Shown piece after piece: positions 34,168 to 43,174 of a stretch of DNA of 64,000 nt; within the stretch, counting starts at the first letter, position 1, and each line of letters opens with the position of its first letter. The DNA lies in the NCBI RefSeq assembly GCF_020097835.1, contig NZ_CP083666.1:806001-870000 (forward strand). The letters are read 5' to 3'. Made by a program: the position numbers and the translations under genes. Origin of the DNA: Haloprofundus halobius. Lineage in GTDB: Archaea; Halobacteriota; Halobacteria; Halobacteriales; Haloferacaceae. Under the pieces are notes generated by a model. The model made no database searches and was not told where the DNA came from. It saw only the letters and a program-made list of their open reading frames with translations.

Positions 34168-34773
34168 ATGAGTTCCGAAGAGACATCCACAATACAGATG
34201 AACCGCCCCGTCGCCGACGTATCCGCGACGTGGCGCACGCTCATGATCGTCGGGGGAATCCTCGCGGTAATGGGCGTTATCGCCATCCTCGCGCCGTTCG
34301 TGACGGGCGTCGCGCTCTCGATGTTGCTCGGAGCACTCCTCATCGTCGGGGCGGCGCTGCGCGGCATCCACGCGTTCGGTGCGAAGAGTTGGACGGGTGC
34401 CCTCGTACAGGGTGGAATCGCGATTCTCTACACCGTCGCCGGTGTGGCGCTCATCGCAAATCCCGTGTACGGCCTCGTCTCGCTGACGATACTGCTCATC
34501 GCGTACTTCCTCGTCGACGGCCTGCTGGAGATCGCGATGGGGCTGCGTCTCCGCCCTGATGCCAACTGGGGGTGGGTCGTCGCCAGCGGCGTCCTCGGCC
34601 TCGTCGTCGCGGCGCTGCTGTTCGTCGGCTTCCCGAGCACCGCTCTCTGGGCGGTCGGCCTCCTGTTCGGCGTGAACCTCCTCGCATCCGGCATCTCGAT
34701 GGTGATGGTCGCCATGGATGGCCGCAGCCACGCCCGCGAGGACGCGGCGTCCTCGGCGGCCCGGAGCGTCTGA
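34168..34773 (+). CDS. HdeD-family (DUF308) membrane protein
   Basis: A 201-residue protein with six hydrophobic segments in three repeated pairs, as in HdeD. The typical loop patterns AFGAKSWTGALVQGGIAILYTVAGVALIANP and FLVDGLLEIAMGLRLR fit DUF308. HdeD is an acid-stress membrane protein of Escherichia; the archaeal role is unknown. The start is the ATG at 34168 because the upstream part contains a promoter (GTTTATGTTTTTGC). Confidence 0.85.
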   Translation: MSSEETSTIQMNRPVADVSATWRTLMIVGGILAVMGVIAILAPFVTGVALSMLLGALLIVGAALRGIHAFGAKSWTGALVQGGIAILYTVAGVALIANPVYGLVSLTILLIAYFLVDGLLEIAMGLRLRPDANWGWVVASGVLGLVVAALLFVGFPSTALWAVGLLFGVNLLASGISMVMVAMDGRSHAREDAASSAARSV

Positions 34774-34856
34774 GAGACCGCCGCGGCCGACGCGCCGTCG
34801 GGACGTGTCGGACAGATATCCACTTTATTTTAGGTGCTGCGTGCCTCGCATTCGAC

Positions 34857-35114
34857 ATGGACCTCAGCGAGATAGAGCAACTCATCGAAGCCCATATCGA
34901 GAACGCCGAGGCGACCGTGTCGCGACCGCGAAGTCCCGACGAGAACTACGAGGACGCCCACTTCGCCGCGGTCGTCGTCTCGCCGGCGTTCGAGGGGAAG
35001 TCACTCGTCCAGCAGCACCAGATGGTGTACGACGCCCTCGGCGAGCGCATGACGACGGACATCCACGCGATGGAGATAAAGACCTACACGCCCGACGAGT
35101 CCGACGCGCGGTAG
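34857..35114 (+). CDS. BolA-family protein
   Basis: An 85-residue BolA/IbaG-type protein: helix DLSEIEQLIEAHIENAEATVS, then DAHFAAVVVSPAFEGKSLVQQHQMVYDALGERM and the C-terminal MEIKTYTPDE. BolA proteins bind monothiol glutaredoxins and help insert or sense iron-sulfur clusters. The invariant helix-turn-helix-like core is complete. The ATG is preceded by a TATA-like ACTTTATTTTAGG about 23 bases upstream. Confidence 0.88.
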   Translation: MDLSEIEQLIEAHIENAEATVSRPRSPDENYEDAHFAAVVVSPAFEGKSLVQQHQMVYDALGERMTTDIHAMEIKTYTPDESDAR

Positions 35115-35197
35115 CGGCTGCGCGTCCCGGCGCTCGCCGTCTCGACCGTCTGCTCCCCCCACGCTTTTGCGCCGCGCTCGCGTCGAATCCTACAACG

Positions 35198-36421
35198 ATG
35201 ACCGACCGGTTCCGCGACCCCGGGTGGCTTCGGGGCCACGTCGCCGACGTGTTGACGTTCTACTACCCGACCTGCGTCGACGAGGCGCGCGGCGGTTTCG
35301 TCGCCCAACTCGACGAGCGCGACGGCGGCGTCTACGACCCCGAACCCCGACACCTCGTCGCCTCCGCTCGCTTCGTCGTCAACTTCGCTCGCGGCGCACG
35401 TCTCGACGAGTCGGCGGCGGACTCGAACGTCGCCGACGCGGACACGCTCGACTGGTGTCGCACGGCGGCCGCCCACGGCGCGGACTTTCTCGCCGACGCC
35501 CACCGCGACCCCGAGACCGGCGGCTACCGATGGCTCCTCTCGGGCACCGACCCCGTCGACGAGCGGCGCTCCTGTTACGGTCACGCCTTCGTCCTACTCG
35601 CGTACGCCGAGGCGGCGATGGCGGGTATCTCCGGCGCACGCGAGCGCCTCGAAGAGACGGTCGACGTCGTCGACGACCGCTTCTGGGAGGAGGAGCACGG
35701 CCTCTGCCGGAGCGAACTCGATGCCGACTGGAACCCCGTCGAACCGTATCGCGGCCAGAACGCGAACATGCACATGTGCGAAGCGATGCTCGGCGCGTAC
35801 GAGGCGACCGACGACCGGCGGTACCTCGACCGGGCGCTGACCATCGCGCGGCGTATGACCGTCGACCTCGCCGCCGAGACGGGCGGTCGCCTCTGGGAAC
35901 ACTACACCGAGGAGTGGGAGCACGACTTCGCGTACAACCGCGACAAGCCTGACGACCGTTTCCGACCGTGGGGTTACCAACCGGGCCACCACGCCGAGTG
36001 GGCGAAGTTGACCGTAATGCTCTCCCGGCACAGCGACGAACCGTGGCTCCGTAAACGAGCGACCGAACTGTTCGAGGCGGCGCTCGACGGCTGGGACGAC
36101 GAGTACGGCGGCTTCTACTACACGCTCGACCGCGAGGGCGACCCGGTCGTCGACGACAAGTACGGCTGGCCGGTCGCCGAGGCCATCGGCGCGGCGATAG
36201 CACTGTCGGACATCGTCGACGAGAGCGACGAGGAGCGGTATCTAGCGTGGTACGACCGATTCTGGGCGTACGCCGAGGCGAATCTCGTCGCCCCCGGCGG
36301 CAACTGGTACGGGCGGCTCACGCGCGAGAACGAGTACGTCGACACGAACGAGAGTCCAGCGGTCGAACCGGGGTATCACCCGGTCGGGGCGTGTTGGGAG
36401 GCGCTACGGAGTCTCGGCTGA
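35198..36421 (+). CDS. AGE-family sugar 2-epimerase/isomerase
   Basis: A 407-residue (alpha/alpha)6-barrel protein of the N-acylglucosamine 2-epimerase family, which also includes mannose and cellobiose epimerases. Matching stretches are RHLVASARFVVNFA, CYGHAFVLLAYAEAAMAG, NANMHMCEAMLGAYEAT, FRPWGYQPGHHAEWAKL (with catalytic His residues) and WPVAEAIGAAIAL. A sugar ABC transporter is encoded convergently directly next to it, so it may convert a sugar imported by it. Confidence 0.85.
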   Translation: MTDRFRDPGWLRGHVADVLTFYYPTCVDEARGGFVAQLDERDGGVYDPEPRHLVASARFVVNFARGARLDESAADSNVADADTLDWCRTAAAHGADFLADAHRDPETGGYRWLLSGTDPVDERRSCYGHAFVLLAYAEAAMAGISGARERLEETVDVVDDRFWEEEHGLCRSELDADWNPVEPYRGQNANMHMCEAMLGAYEATDDRRYLDRALTIARRMTVDLAAETGGRLWEHYTEEWEHDFAYNRDKPDDRFRPWGYQPGHHAEWAKLTVMLSRHSDEPWLRKRATELFEAALDGWDDEYGGFYYTLDREGDPVVDDKYGWPVAEAIGAAIALSDIVDESDEERYLAWYDRFWAYAEANLVAPGGNWYGRLTRENEYVDTNESPAVEPGYHPVGACWEALRSLG

Positions 36422-36427
36422 CTCCGT

Positions 36428-37567
36428 TCACAGCCGTGGTTCGGTGTCTTCGAGTTCTTCGAGCGACCGGTTTTTGAGCGTCTCTCCGGTCTCGGCGTCG
36501 AAGAGGTGAATCGCCGACTCGGGGATGTGTGCGACGGCCGGCTGTCCGGCCTCCACCGAGCGCATCCCGCCGATGGTCGCGACGAACGTGACGTCGCTGT
36601 CGGCGGTGAAGCTCAGATAGACGTTGTTCTCGTTGCCCATCGGCTCGACCACGTCGACGACCGTCTCGTAGTCGTGGTCGCCGGTGACGTCGGAGACGAG
36701 TTCGACGTCCTCGGGGCGGACGCCGAGGACGACGCGCGTCGAGTCGCCGAGGCTCTCGCGAGTGCTCTGCGAGAGCGGGTAGGCGAACTCGTCGCCGACG
36801 AGTCTGTCGCCCTGCAGTTCCATCTCGAAGAAGTTCATCGACGGTTCGCCGATGAAGCCGGCGACGAACTGGTTGGCGGGCTGGTGGTACGCCTCCAGCG
36901 GCGTCGCAACCTGCTGGAGTCTTCCGTCGTTGAGTATGGCGATGCGGTCGCCCATCGTCATCGCCTCCGTCTGGTCGTGGGTGACGTACATCGTCGTTAC
37001 GCCGAGGTCCTCCTGGAGACGCTGGAGTTCGGTGCGCATCCCCGACCGGAGTTTGGCGTCGAGATTCGACAGCGGTTCGTCCATCAGGAACACCTCGGGG
37101 TCGCGGACGATGGCGCGCCCGAGCGCGACGCGCTGTTGCTGCCCGCCGGAGAGTTCGCGCGGTTTGCGGTCGATGAGGTCGCCGATGTCCATCATCTCGG
37201 CGGTCTCGGTCACCTTTCGGCGTATCTCGTCGTTCGACATCTCCGTCGACTCCTCGAGGCCGAACGACATGTTCTCGCGGACGGTCATGTGCGGGTAGAG
37301 CGCGTACGACTGGAACACCATCGCGATGTCGCGATCCCGCGGCGACCGGTCGTTGATGACGGTGTCGTCGAGTCGGATCTCGCCGCTCGTGACGGTCTCC
37401 AGTCCGGCGACCATCCGGAGCGTCGTCGACTTTCCGCAGCCGGAGGGGCCGACGAGCACGAGGAACTCCCCGTCGTCGATGTCGATGTTCACGTCGTCGA
37501 CGGCGACGACGTCGGTTCCGTTGTCGTCGAACACTTTCGTCACGTGGTCGAGTGTGAGTTGTGCCAT
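36428..37567 (-). CDS. Sugar ABC transporter ATP-binding protein (CUT1, MsmX/UgpC-like)
   Basis: A 379-residue ATPase. Walker A GPSGCGKST, signature LSGGQQQRVALGRA, Walker B VFLMDEPLSNLD, followed by the H-loop in VTHDQTEAMTMGD. The C-terminal TOBE/MalK-type domain (about 240-379; FVAGFIGEPSMNFFEM, GVRPEDVEL) identifies the CUT1 class. It is the last gene of the four-gene operon on the minus strand; one base separates it from the upstream permease. Confidence 0.93.
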   Translation of the reverse strand: MAQLTLDHVTKVFDDNGTDVVAVDDVNIDIDDGEFLVLVGPSGCGKSTTLRMVAGLETVTSGEIRLDDTVINDRSPRDRDIAMVFQSYALYPHMTVRENMSFGLEESTEMSNDEIRRKVTETAEMMDIGDLIDRKPRELSGGQQQRVALGRAIVRDPEVFLMDEPLSNLDAKLRSGMRTELQRLQEDLGVTTMYVTHDQTEAMTMGDRIAILNDGRLQQVATPLEAYHQPANQFVAGFIGEPSMNFFEMELQGDRLVGDEFAYPLSQSTRESLGDSTRVVLGVRPEDVELVSDVTGDHDYETVVDVVEPMGNENNVYLSFTADSDVTFVATIGGMRSVEAGQPAVAHIPESAIHLFDAETGETLKNRSLEELEDTEPRL

Positions 37568-37568
37568 G

Positions 37569-38459
37569 TTAGGATTCTCCCGCGACGCCTTCCGCGAACT
37601 GTTCGCCGAACAGGACGTAGACGACGAGCGTGGGAAGCGCCGCGACGAACGCGCCCGCCATCTGGAGGTTGTACTGCTGGACCATCGAGCCTTTCAACTG
37701 GTTCAGAGAGAGGGTGACGACCTGATTGCTCGGGTCCGAGAGGATGACGAGCGCGAACAGCAGATCGTTCCAGATCTGGGTGAACTGGTAGATGAGCGTC
37801 ACCGCGAAGATGGGCACCGACAGCGGGAGGATGATCTTCCAGTAGATGCGTCCCACCGTCGCCCCGTCGAGTCGGGCCGCCTCCAGCATCTCCGCGTCGA
37901 TGGTCGCGTAGTACGACCGAAAGAGGATGGTGCAGATGGGGATACCGTAGGCCGTGTGCGTCAGGATGAGCTCTATCAACTGCGCGCGGTCGGCGAGCAC
38001 CGGGACGGCCGCGAGCAGGCCGGGCAGGTCGACCATCGTCCAGAACTGCGTCAGCGGCACCAGCACCGACTGGTACGGGACGAAGATGCCGGCGACGAAC
38101 AGCACGATGACGGCCACCTGTCCCCGCCAGTTCACGTTCGTCAGTCCGTACGCCGCGAGCGAGCCGAAGATAGCCGACAGAATCGTCGCCGGCACGGCGA
38201 GCAGGATGCTGTTGAACACGCCCTGCTGCAGTCGACTCCACGCCTCGAACCACGGGGCGACGGTGACCCCCGACGGCGGCGGCGGGGCGAACGGCGTCGA
38301 CCCGAAGAACGCGTCCTGGGTCTTGAACGCCGTCATCAGACCGCTCTCCAGCGGCGCGAGGTAGAACGCGACCATCGCGAGCAGGGCGGCGTACACGCCC
38401 ACGCGCCGCTTGTCGATGTCGAATCTCGATTCGTCTCGGGTCTCACGTCGATTGCTCAT
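37569..38459 (-). CDS. Sugar ABC transporter permease (MalG-like)
   Basis: A 296-residue permease with six hydrophobic segments and the EAA loop EMLEAARLDGATVGRIYWKIILP that contacts the ATPase. It lacks the extra large periplasmic loop, as MalG-type proteins do. Its ATG overlaps the stop codon of the other permease (TGA/ATG at 38456-38459), showing translational coupling. Confidence 0.92.
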   Translation of the reverse strand: MSNRRETRDESRFDIDKRRVGVYAALLAMVAFYLAPLESGLMTAFKTQDAFFGSTPFAPPPPSGVTVAPWFEAWSRLQQGVFNSILLAVPATILSAIFGSLAAYGLTNVNWRGQVAVIVLFVAGIFVPYQSVLVPLTQFWTMVDLPGLLAAVPVLADRAQLIELILTHTAYGIPICTILFRSYYATIDAEMLEAARLDGATVGRIYWKIILPLSVPIFAVTLIYQFTQIWNDLLFALVILSDPSNQVVTLSLNQLKGSMVQQYNLQMAGAFVAALPTLVVYVLFGEQFAEGVAGES

Positions 38460-39481
38460 AGGTCACCTCGGGTGTACTGCAGGTAGAGGTACGGACCGAT
38501 GACGCCGAGCGCCATCAGGAAGAGGACGGTAGCGATGGCCGACCCGTACGCCCAGTTCGTCGAACGGAACGCCTCGCGGAACATCATCACCGAGAGGATA
38601 TCCGCGGAGGGACCGGGTACCGGACCGAACAGGACGAACAGGAAGTCGAACGCTTTCAGCGCGAACACCATCAGCACGACCGCCGCGCTCGTCGTCGACG
38701 CGCGCAACTGCGGGATGATGACGCGGCGGTACATTCGATACGAACTCGCCCCGTCGGTTTTGGCCGCCTCGTACTGCTCGGTCGGTATCGCCCTGAGCCC
38801 GGCGAGGTAGACGACCATACAGTAACCGGAGAACTGCCACATCAGCGCGAAGATGACCGCGGCGAGTTTGAACTGCGGGTCGCTGATCCACGCCTGCGCG
38901 AAGTAGCCGAGGCCGACCGTCCGCAGGAAGACGTTTATCACCCCGATTTCGGGGTTGTACATCCACGCCCAGAAGATGGCGGTCACGACGAACGAGAGGC
39001 TCATCGGGAGCAGGTAGATGGTTCGGAGCGTGTTCTCGAAGCGAATCTGCTGGTCGACGAGAATCGCCAACACCAGCCCGAGAAGGAGCGTCACCGCGGT
39101 GAACGCCACCAAGAGGACGACCGTGTTCCGCGCCGCCGTGATGAACGTCGGGTCCGACAGCATCTGTCCGTACATCTCGAAGCCGAGCGTGCCGTAGTCG
39201 GGGTCGGGTTGCAGTCCCGACCAGTCGGTCAGCGAGATGACGAAGTTCCAGCCGATGGCGCCGTAGACGAACAGCCCCATGAACAGCGCCGCCGGGAGCC
39301 AAAAGGGCAGCGACCGGACGAACTCGCTGTCGAGGACACTCGTCAGGCGCGATTGCCCGACTGCGGTCTCCTGCGTCGTCGTGCCGCCGTCGGTTCGCGC
39401 ATCACCATCTGTTCGCGCGTCGGCACCAGCACCGCCGCTGTCGCCGGTGCGGCCCAACAGTCGAAGGATGAAACCTCGCAT
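38456..39481 (-). CDS. Sugar ABC transporter permease (MalF-like)
   Basis: A 341-residue permease with six to seven hydrophobic segments, an N-terminal Gly/Asp/Thr-rich cytoplasmic segment of about 50 residues and the EAA loop EQYEAAKTDGASSYRMYRRVIIP. The MalF-like partner of the downstream MalG-like permease. It follows the binding protein gene after 13 bases. Confidence 0.92.
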   Translation of the reverse strand: MRGFILRLLGRTGDSGGAGADARTDGDARTDGGTTTQETAVGQSRLTSVLDSEFVRSLPFWLPAALFMGLFVYGAIGWNFVISLTDWSGLQPDPDYGTLGFEMYGQMLSDPTFITAARNTVVLLVAFTAVTLLLGLVLAILVDQQIRFENTLRTIYLLPMSLSFVVTAIFWAWMYNPEIGVINVFLRTVGLGYFAQAWISDPQFKLAAVIFALMWQFSGYCMVVYLAGLRAIPTEQYEAAKTDGASSYRMYRRVIIPQLRASTTSAAVVLMVFALKAFDFLFVLFGPVPGPSADILSVMMFREAFRSTNWAYGSAIATVLFLMALGVIGPYLYLQYTRGDL

Positions 39482-39494
39482 GTCGAAGAGGCGT

Positions 39495-40871
39495 CTAGAA
39501 CGCGTTCGTCATGCGGTTGTACGTCTCGTCGACGTTCCAGCTCTCGTTGAAGCCGGCGAACGCCTCCTCGAGGTTGCTCTTGATCTCCGGGTTGACGGCC
39601 GTCCCGTGGGCGATGGTCGGCGGCTGGTTTTCCGAGTCCTCGAACTCCTGGCGCTGGGACCGCAGGAACGGTCCGAACTCTTCGTTCGGGACGTCGGTTC
39701 GCGGCGGAATCGAGCCCTTGACCGGGTTGAACCGCTCTTGGGCGTCGACGGAGCCACAGTACTCGAGGAACGCCGAGGTGACGTCCGGCGACGGGTTGTT
39801 CGTCGGGAAGACGAACGAGTCGGGGACGATGGCGTAGAGCCCCTCGGTACCGGGGAACGCGACGTGGTTCCAGTCCTCTTCGTACGCGAAGTCCTCGGCG
39901 CTCTCGTACTGCCCCGCGGCCCAGTCGCCCTGGTGAATCATCGCCGCGTCGCCCTCGATGACCTTGCTGTTGCCCTGGTCCCACGTGATGGAACCGGCGT
40001 CGTCGTTGAAGAACTCGCTGTAGTCCTTCACCGTCTGGAGCGCGTCTTTGACGCCCTGTTCATGGTCGCTGACGTTGCCGTCCGTGAACTGGTTGTAGGC
40101 CTCGACGCCCTGCTGGCCCTGGAACACCGCCTCCCAGAGCTGTAGCGACGACCACGGCGACTGAGTCTGGTGCGCCATCGGCGTGGCGTCGGTCTCGTCG
40201 GCGATGGTCTGCATCACCTGCGTGAGTTCCTGCGGGTTCGAGACGTTCTGCATGTCGACGCCCGCCTCCTCGACGACCGAGACGTTGTAAAAGAGGTTGT
40301 TCAGCCGGTGGATGTTGATGGGGACGCTCACGTAGTTGCCGGCCGGTTGGGCGAGCTGTCTGACGCCTTCGAGGTACGCCTCCTCCATCTCGCCCGACCA
40401 GATGTCGCCGATGTCCTCCAGCACGTCCGCGTCCGTGTACGGCGTCAGCGCCTGTCCCGGCCATATCTGGAACGTGCTCGGCGGGTTCTCGTTGAGCACG
40501 CGGTTCTGGATGACCGTGTCGAGCGCGCTGCCCGCGCCGCCGGGCGCGGGGTTGTTGTTGATGTCGTCTTCGCTGTAGTCCGTCTGCTCGACGAAGCCCT
40601 CGAGGAGCGCGTTCAGTGCGTCCTCCTCTCCGCCCGCGGTCCACCAGTGAACGATTTCGAGTTGTTCTCCGCCGCCGTCTTCGCCCCCGGAGTCGTTTCC
40701 GCTGTCGGAACCGTTGCCATCGCCTGTTTGGCCGCCCTGGCTGTCGTTTCCGTCGCCGTCGCCGTCACCGCCCTGTGAACAACCGGCGAGCGCCGTCACG
40801 CCCGCGGTCCCCACGAGGCCGGTCAGCTTCAGATACGTGCGTCGAGGGAGCGTGTCGTCGTTTTTTGTCAT
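39495..40871 (-). CDS. Sugar-binding lipoprotein of the ABC transporter
   Basis: A 458-residue extracellular solute-binding protein of family 1. The signal is Tat-type with a lipobox: PRRTYLKLTGLVGTAGVTALAGC, where Cys32 is the lipid-modified residue; a Gly/Asp/Ser-rich spacer of about 45 residues lifts the domain off the membrane. IVHWWTAGGEEDALNALLEGF and the closing strand INNNPAPG fit the family. First gene of the operon; the ligand (glucose-type or disaccharide) is not readable. The adjacent 40872-41084 stretch has no gene. Confidence 0.9.
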   Translation of the reverse strand: MTKNDDTLPRRTYLKLTGLVGTAGVTALAGCSQGGDGDGDGNDSQGGQTGDGNGSDSGNDSGGEDGGGEQLEIVHWWTAGGEEDALNALLEGFVEQTDYSEDDINNNPAPGGAGSALDTVIQNRVLNENPPSTFQIWPGQALTPYTDADVLEDIGDIWSGEMEEAYLEGVRQLAQPAGNYVSVPINIHRLNNLFYNVSVVEEAGVDMQNVSNPQELTQVMQTIADETDATPMAHQTQSPWSSLQLWEAVFQGQQGVEAYNQFTDGNVSDHEQGVKDALQTVKDYSEFFNDDAGSITWDQGNSKVIEGDAAMIHQGDWAAGQYESAEDFAYEEDWNHVAFPGTEGLYAIVPDSFVFPTNNPSPDVTSAFLEYCGSVDAQERFNPVKGSIPPRTDVPNEEFGPFLRSQRQEFEDSENQPPTIAHGTAVNPEIKSNLEEAFAGFNESWNVDETYNRMTNAF

Positions 40872-41084
40872 GATCTTTCCTTGGAGAGATACGGTCTCAT
40901 ATGTTCTGTAACGACAGTTAAGTATTGTCCCCTTTGCTCGATTTCGAGTGAATCGTCGTCACACGGTCTGACGGACAGGTGAGTACCGGACAGCGACGGA
41001 TCGACCGTAGTGAGGGCCGTTTCGCCCCACGAGAACAGGTTGTGAACCGCGAACCGTAATATCCCAACTCAGCGGTGCGGTGCC

Positions 41085-41122
41085 GTGGGATTCCCGCGTC
41101 TTCAGGCGCGGGAGGATGTCAA
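41085..41122 (+). mobile_element. Orphan right-end-like hairpin of an IS200/IS605-family element
   Basis: GTGGGATTCCCGCGTCTTCAGGCGCGGGAGGATGTCAA. The stem CCCGCGTC (41093-41100) pairs with GGCGCGGG (41105-41112) around a TTCA loop, one G-T wobble included, extended by one T-A pair. This looks like the right end (and omega-RNA 3' hairpin) of haloarchaeal tnpB elements as I remember it, but no tnpB or tnpA frame is nearby. It lies between the sugar-binding protein gene and fumC. Confidence 0.5.
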
Positions 41123-41215
41123 CCGACGACGGATCAGTCGCGGGGTCCGACCGGTCTCCGGGGCGAGTCGGCCGGTATCGGTGGCTTTTACGCGCCGCTC
41201 CACGTGGGGGCGACC

Positions 41216-42622
41216 ATGAGCGACGAGTACCGCACGGAGCGGGACAGCCTCGGCGAGATGCAGGTACCGGCCGACGCGTACTGGGGCGCACAGACCCAGC
41301 GCGCCGTGGAGAACTTCCCCATCTCGGGCATCACGTTCGGACGGCGGTTCGTCCGCGCGCTCGGCGTCGTCAAGAAGGCCGCCGCGCAGGCCAACCGTGA
41401 ACTCGGGCTGATTCCCGAGGAGAAAGCCGACGCCATCGTCGACGCCGCCGACGAGGTCATCGCCGGCGACCACGACGACCAGTTCCCGGTCGACGTGTTC
41501 CAGACCGGGTCCGGAACGTCGTCGAACATGAACGCAAACGAGGTCATCGCCAACCGCGCCGCCGAACTCGTCGGCGCCGAAATCGGCTCCCGCGAGGTTC
41601 ACCCGAACGACCACGTCAACTTCGGGCAGTCCTCGAACGACGTGATTCCGACCGCGATGCACGTCGCGTCGCTCGGAGCCGTCGAGAAGGACCTGATTCC
41701 GGCGCTGTCGGAGCTCGCCGAGGCGCTCGGCGAGAAAGAAGAGGAGTTCGACGGCGTCGTCAAGACCGGGCGAACGCACCTGCAGGACGCGACGCCGGTC
41801 CGCCTCGGTCAGGAGTTCGGCGGCTACCGCACCCAGATAGAGAAAGGCGTCCGCCGCGTCGAGAACACCCGCGAACACCTCTCGGAGCTGGCGCTCGGCG
41901 GGACGGCCGTCGGAACGGGACTCAACACCCACCCCGAGTTCCCCGAGAAGGCCGCCGAGTACATCTCTGAGGAGACGGGCATCGAGTTCCGCGAGGCAGA
42001 CGACCACTTCGAGGCGCAGGCCGCCCACGACGCGATGAGCGAGGCCCACGGCGCGCTCCGAACGGTCGCGGGGTCGATGAACAAGATCGCCAACGACCTC
42101 CGGCTGCTGGCGTCCGGCCCCCGAAACGGCCTCGGCGAGCTAGAGCAACCGGAGAACCAGCCCGGTAGCTCCATCATGCCCGGCAAGATCAACCCGGTCG
42201 TCGCCGAGGCGGTCAACCAGGTCCACAAGCAGGTCGTCGGCAACGACGCCGCCGTCGCAGCCGGAGCCGCGGAGGGCCAGATAGACCTCAACCTCTACAA
42301 ACCGGTGCTGGCGCACGACTTCCTCCAGTCGTCCGAACTGCTCTCGAACTCGGCTACCGTGTTCGCCGACCGCTTCGTCCGCAAGCTCGAAGCCAACGAG
42401 GAGTACGTCGCCGAGCAGGTCGAGCGGAGTATGGCGCTGGCGACGGCGCTGAACCCCGCCATCGGCTACGACAAGGCGTCGAAAGTCGCCAAGAAGGCGC
42501 TCGCGGAGAACAAGACGGTCCGCGAAGTCGCCGTCGAGGAGGGCTACCTCACCGAGGCGGAGGCCGACGAGGTGCTCGACCCCGAGAAGATGACTCACCG
42601 CGGCATCCTCGGCGACGACTGA
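41216..42622 (+). CDS. fumC: Fumarate hydratase, class II
   Basis: A 468-residue enzyme of the citric acid cycle that converts fumarate and water to malate. Family features include PVDVFQTGSGTSSNMNANEV, NDHVNFGQSSNDVIPTAMHV, KTGRTHLQDATPV and the GSSIMPGKINPV signature loop with the catalytic serine. The start ATG at 41216 matches the known family start (MSDEYRTERDSLGEM); frames upstream to 41075 are not coding-like. The class II, oxygen-stable form needs no iron-sulfur cluster. No other citric acid cycle gene is close. Confidence 0.95.
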   Translation: MSDEYRTERDSLGEMQVPADAYWGAQTQRAVENFPISGITFGRRFVRALGVVKKAAAQANRELGLIPEEKADAIVDAADEVIAGDHDDQFPVDVFQTGSGTSSNMNANEVIANRAAELVGAEIGSREVHPNDHVNFGQSSNDVIPTAMHVASLGAVEKDLIPALSELAEALGEKEEEFDGVVKTGRTHLQDATPVRLGQEFGGYRTQIEKGVRRVENTREHLSELALGGTAVGTGLNTHPEFPEKAAEYISEETGIEFREADDHFEAQAAHDAMSEAHGALRTVAGSMNKIANDLRLLASGPRNGLGELEQPENQPGSSIMPGKINPVVAEAVNQVHKQVVGNDAAVAAGAAEGQIDLNLYKPVLAHDFLQSSELLSNSATVFADRFVRKLEANEEYVAEQVERSMALATALNPAIGYDKASKVAKKALAENKTVREVAVEEGYLTEAEADEVLDPEKMTHRGILGDD

Positions 42623-42795
42623 GCCGACGGAACGTCGGCGTCGGTACCCGTCAGGTCTATCAGCCGCTGACGACTGTTCGCATTCGACACCGGTCCGCGA
42701 CGACGAAATCGACAGACGGCGACACGACGCGAGAACAGTTCACGAAACCGGCGAAAAGCGACATCTTGATGGGGTGTGCGCGTGATTTTCCCGCT

Positions 42796-42966
42796 ATGGT
42801 CGGGATGAACGTCCTACGCGAGTCGAAGGGCCGCGACATGTTGCTGTGCCGAAAGTGCGGAGCCGAATTCCCCGAGGGCCAAGCCACCCGCGACGGCTGG
42901 CACTATCGATGCCCCGAAGACGACTGCGACGCCGAGGGACTCGGCGAGGGGCTTCGACGCGCCTGA
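42796..42966 (+). CDS. Zinc-finger microprotein (HVO_2901-like)
   Basis: A 56-residue protein (or 53 if it starts at the second ATG, 42805). The zinc site is CRKCGAEF...YRCPEDDCD: two CxxC-like knuckles, with the second written CPEDDC. The sequence GQATRDGWHYRCPE and GEGLRR fit a haloarchaeal small zinc-finger family I recall as HVO_2901-like, with no known function. The upstream ATG at 42766 is unlikely. Small zinc proteins of this kind are common in haloarchaea. Confidence 0.7.
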   Translation: MVGMNVLRESKGRDMLLCRKCGAEFPEGQATRDGWHYRCPEDDCDAEGLGEGLRRA

Positions 42967-43174
42967 ACGCTCATCACTATCACCGTATCGACACGAAAAC
43001 CGAGTTACTGCGGCCCGCTGTTGCTCACCGACGACGGTCGAACGCGACCCGTGTCGGACGCTCTCATCTCCCACGTTCTTCCCCACATTTCCGTCTCCGC
43101 CGACGAGTGTCCACCGGCGGCTCGCGGACGGGAGACTGAACCATTTTTACGCCCCCCGCGCACAGGGAGAGACA

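Noticed and set aside
40959-41291. Minus-strand frame before fumC
   Set aside because: Arg/Pro/Ser-rich and overlaps the IS605-like end and the fumC start; no coding features.
42660-42887. Minus-strand frame opposite the zinc microprotein
   Set aside because: The plus strand carries the ordered CxxC pattern; the minus frame has no features.
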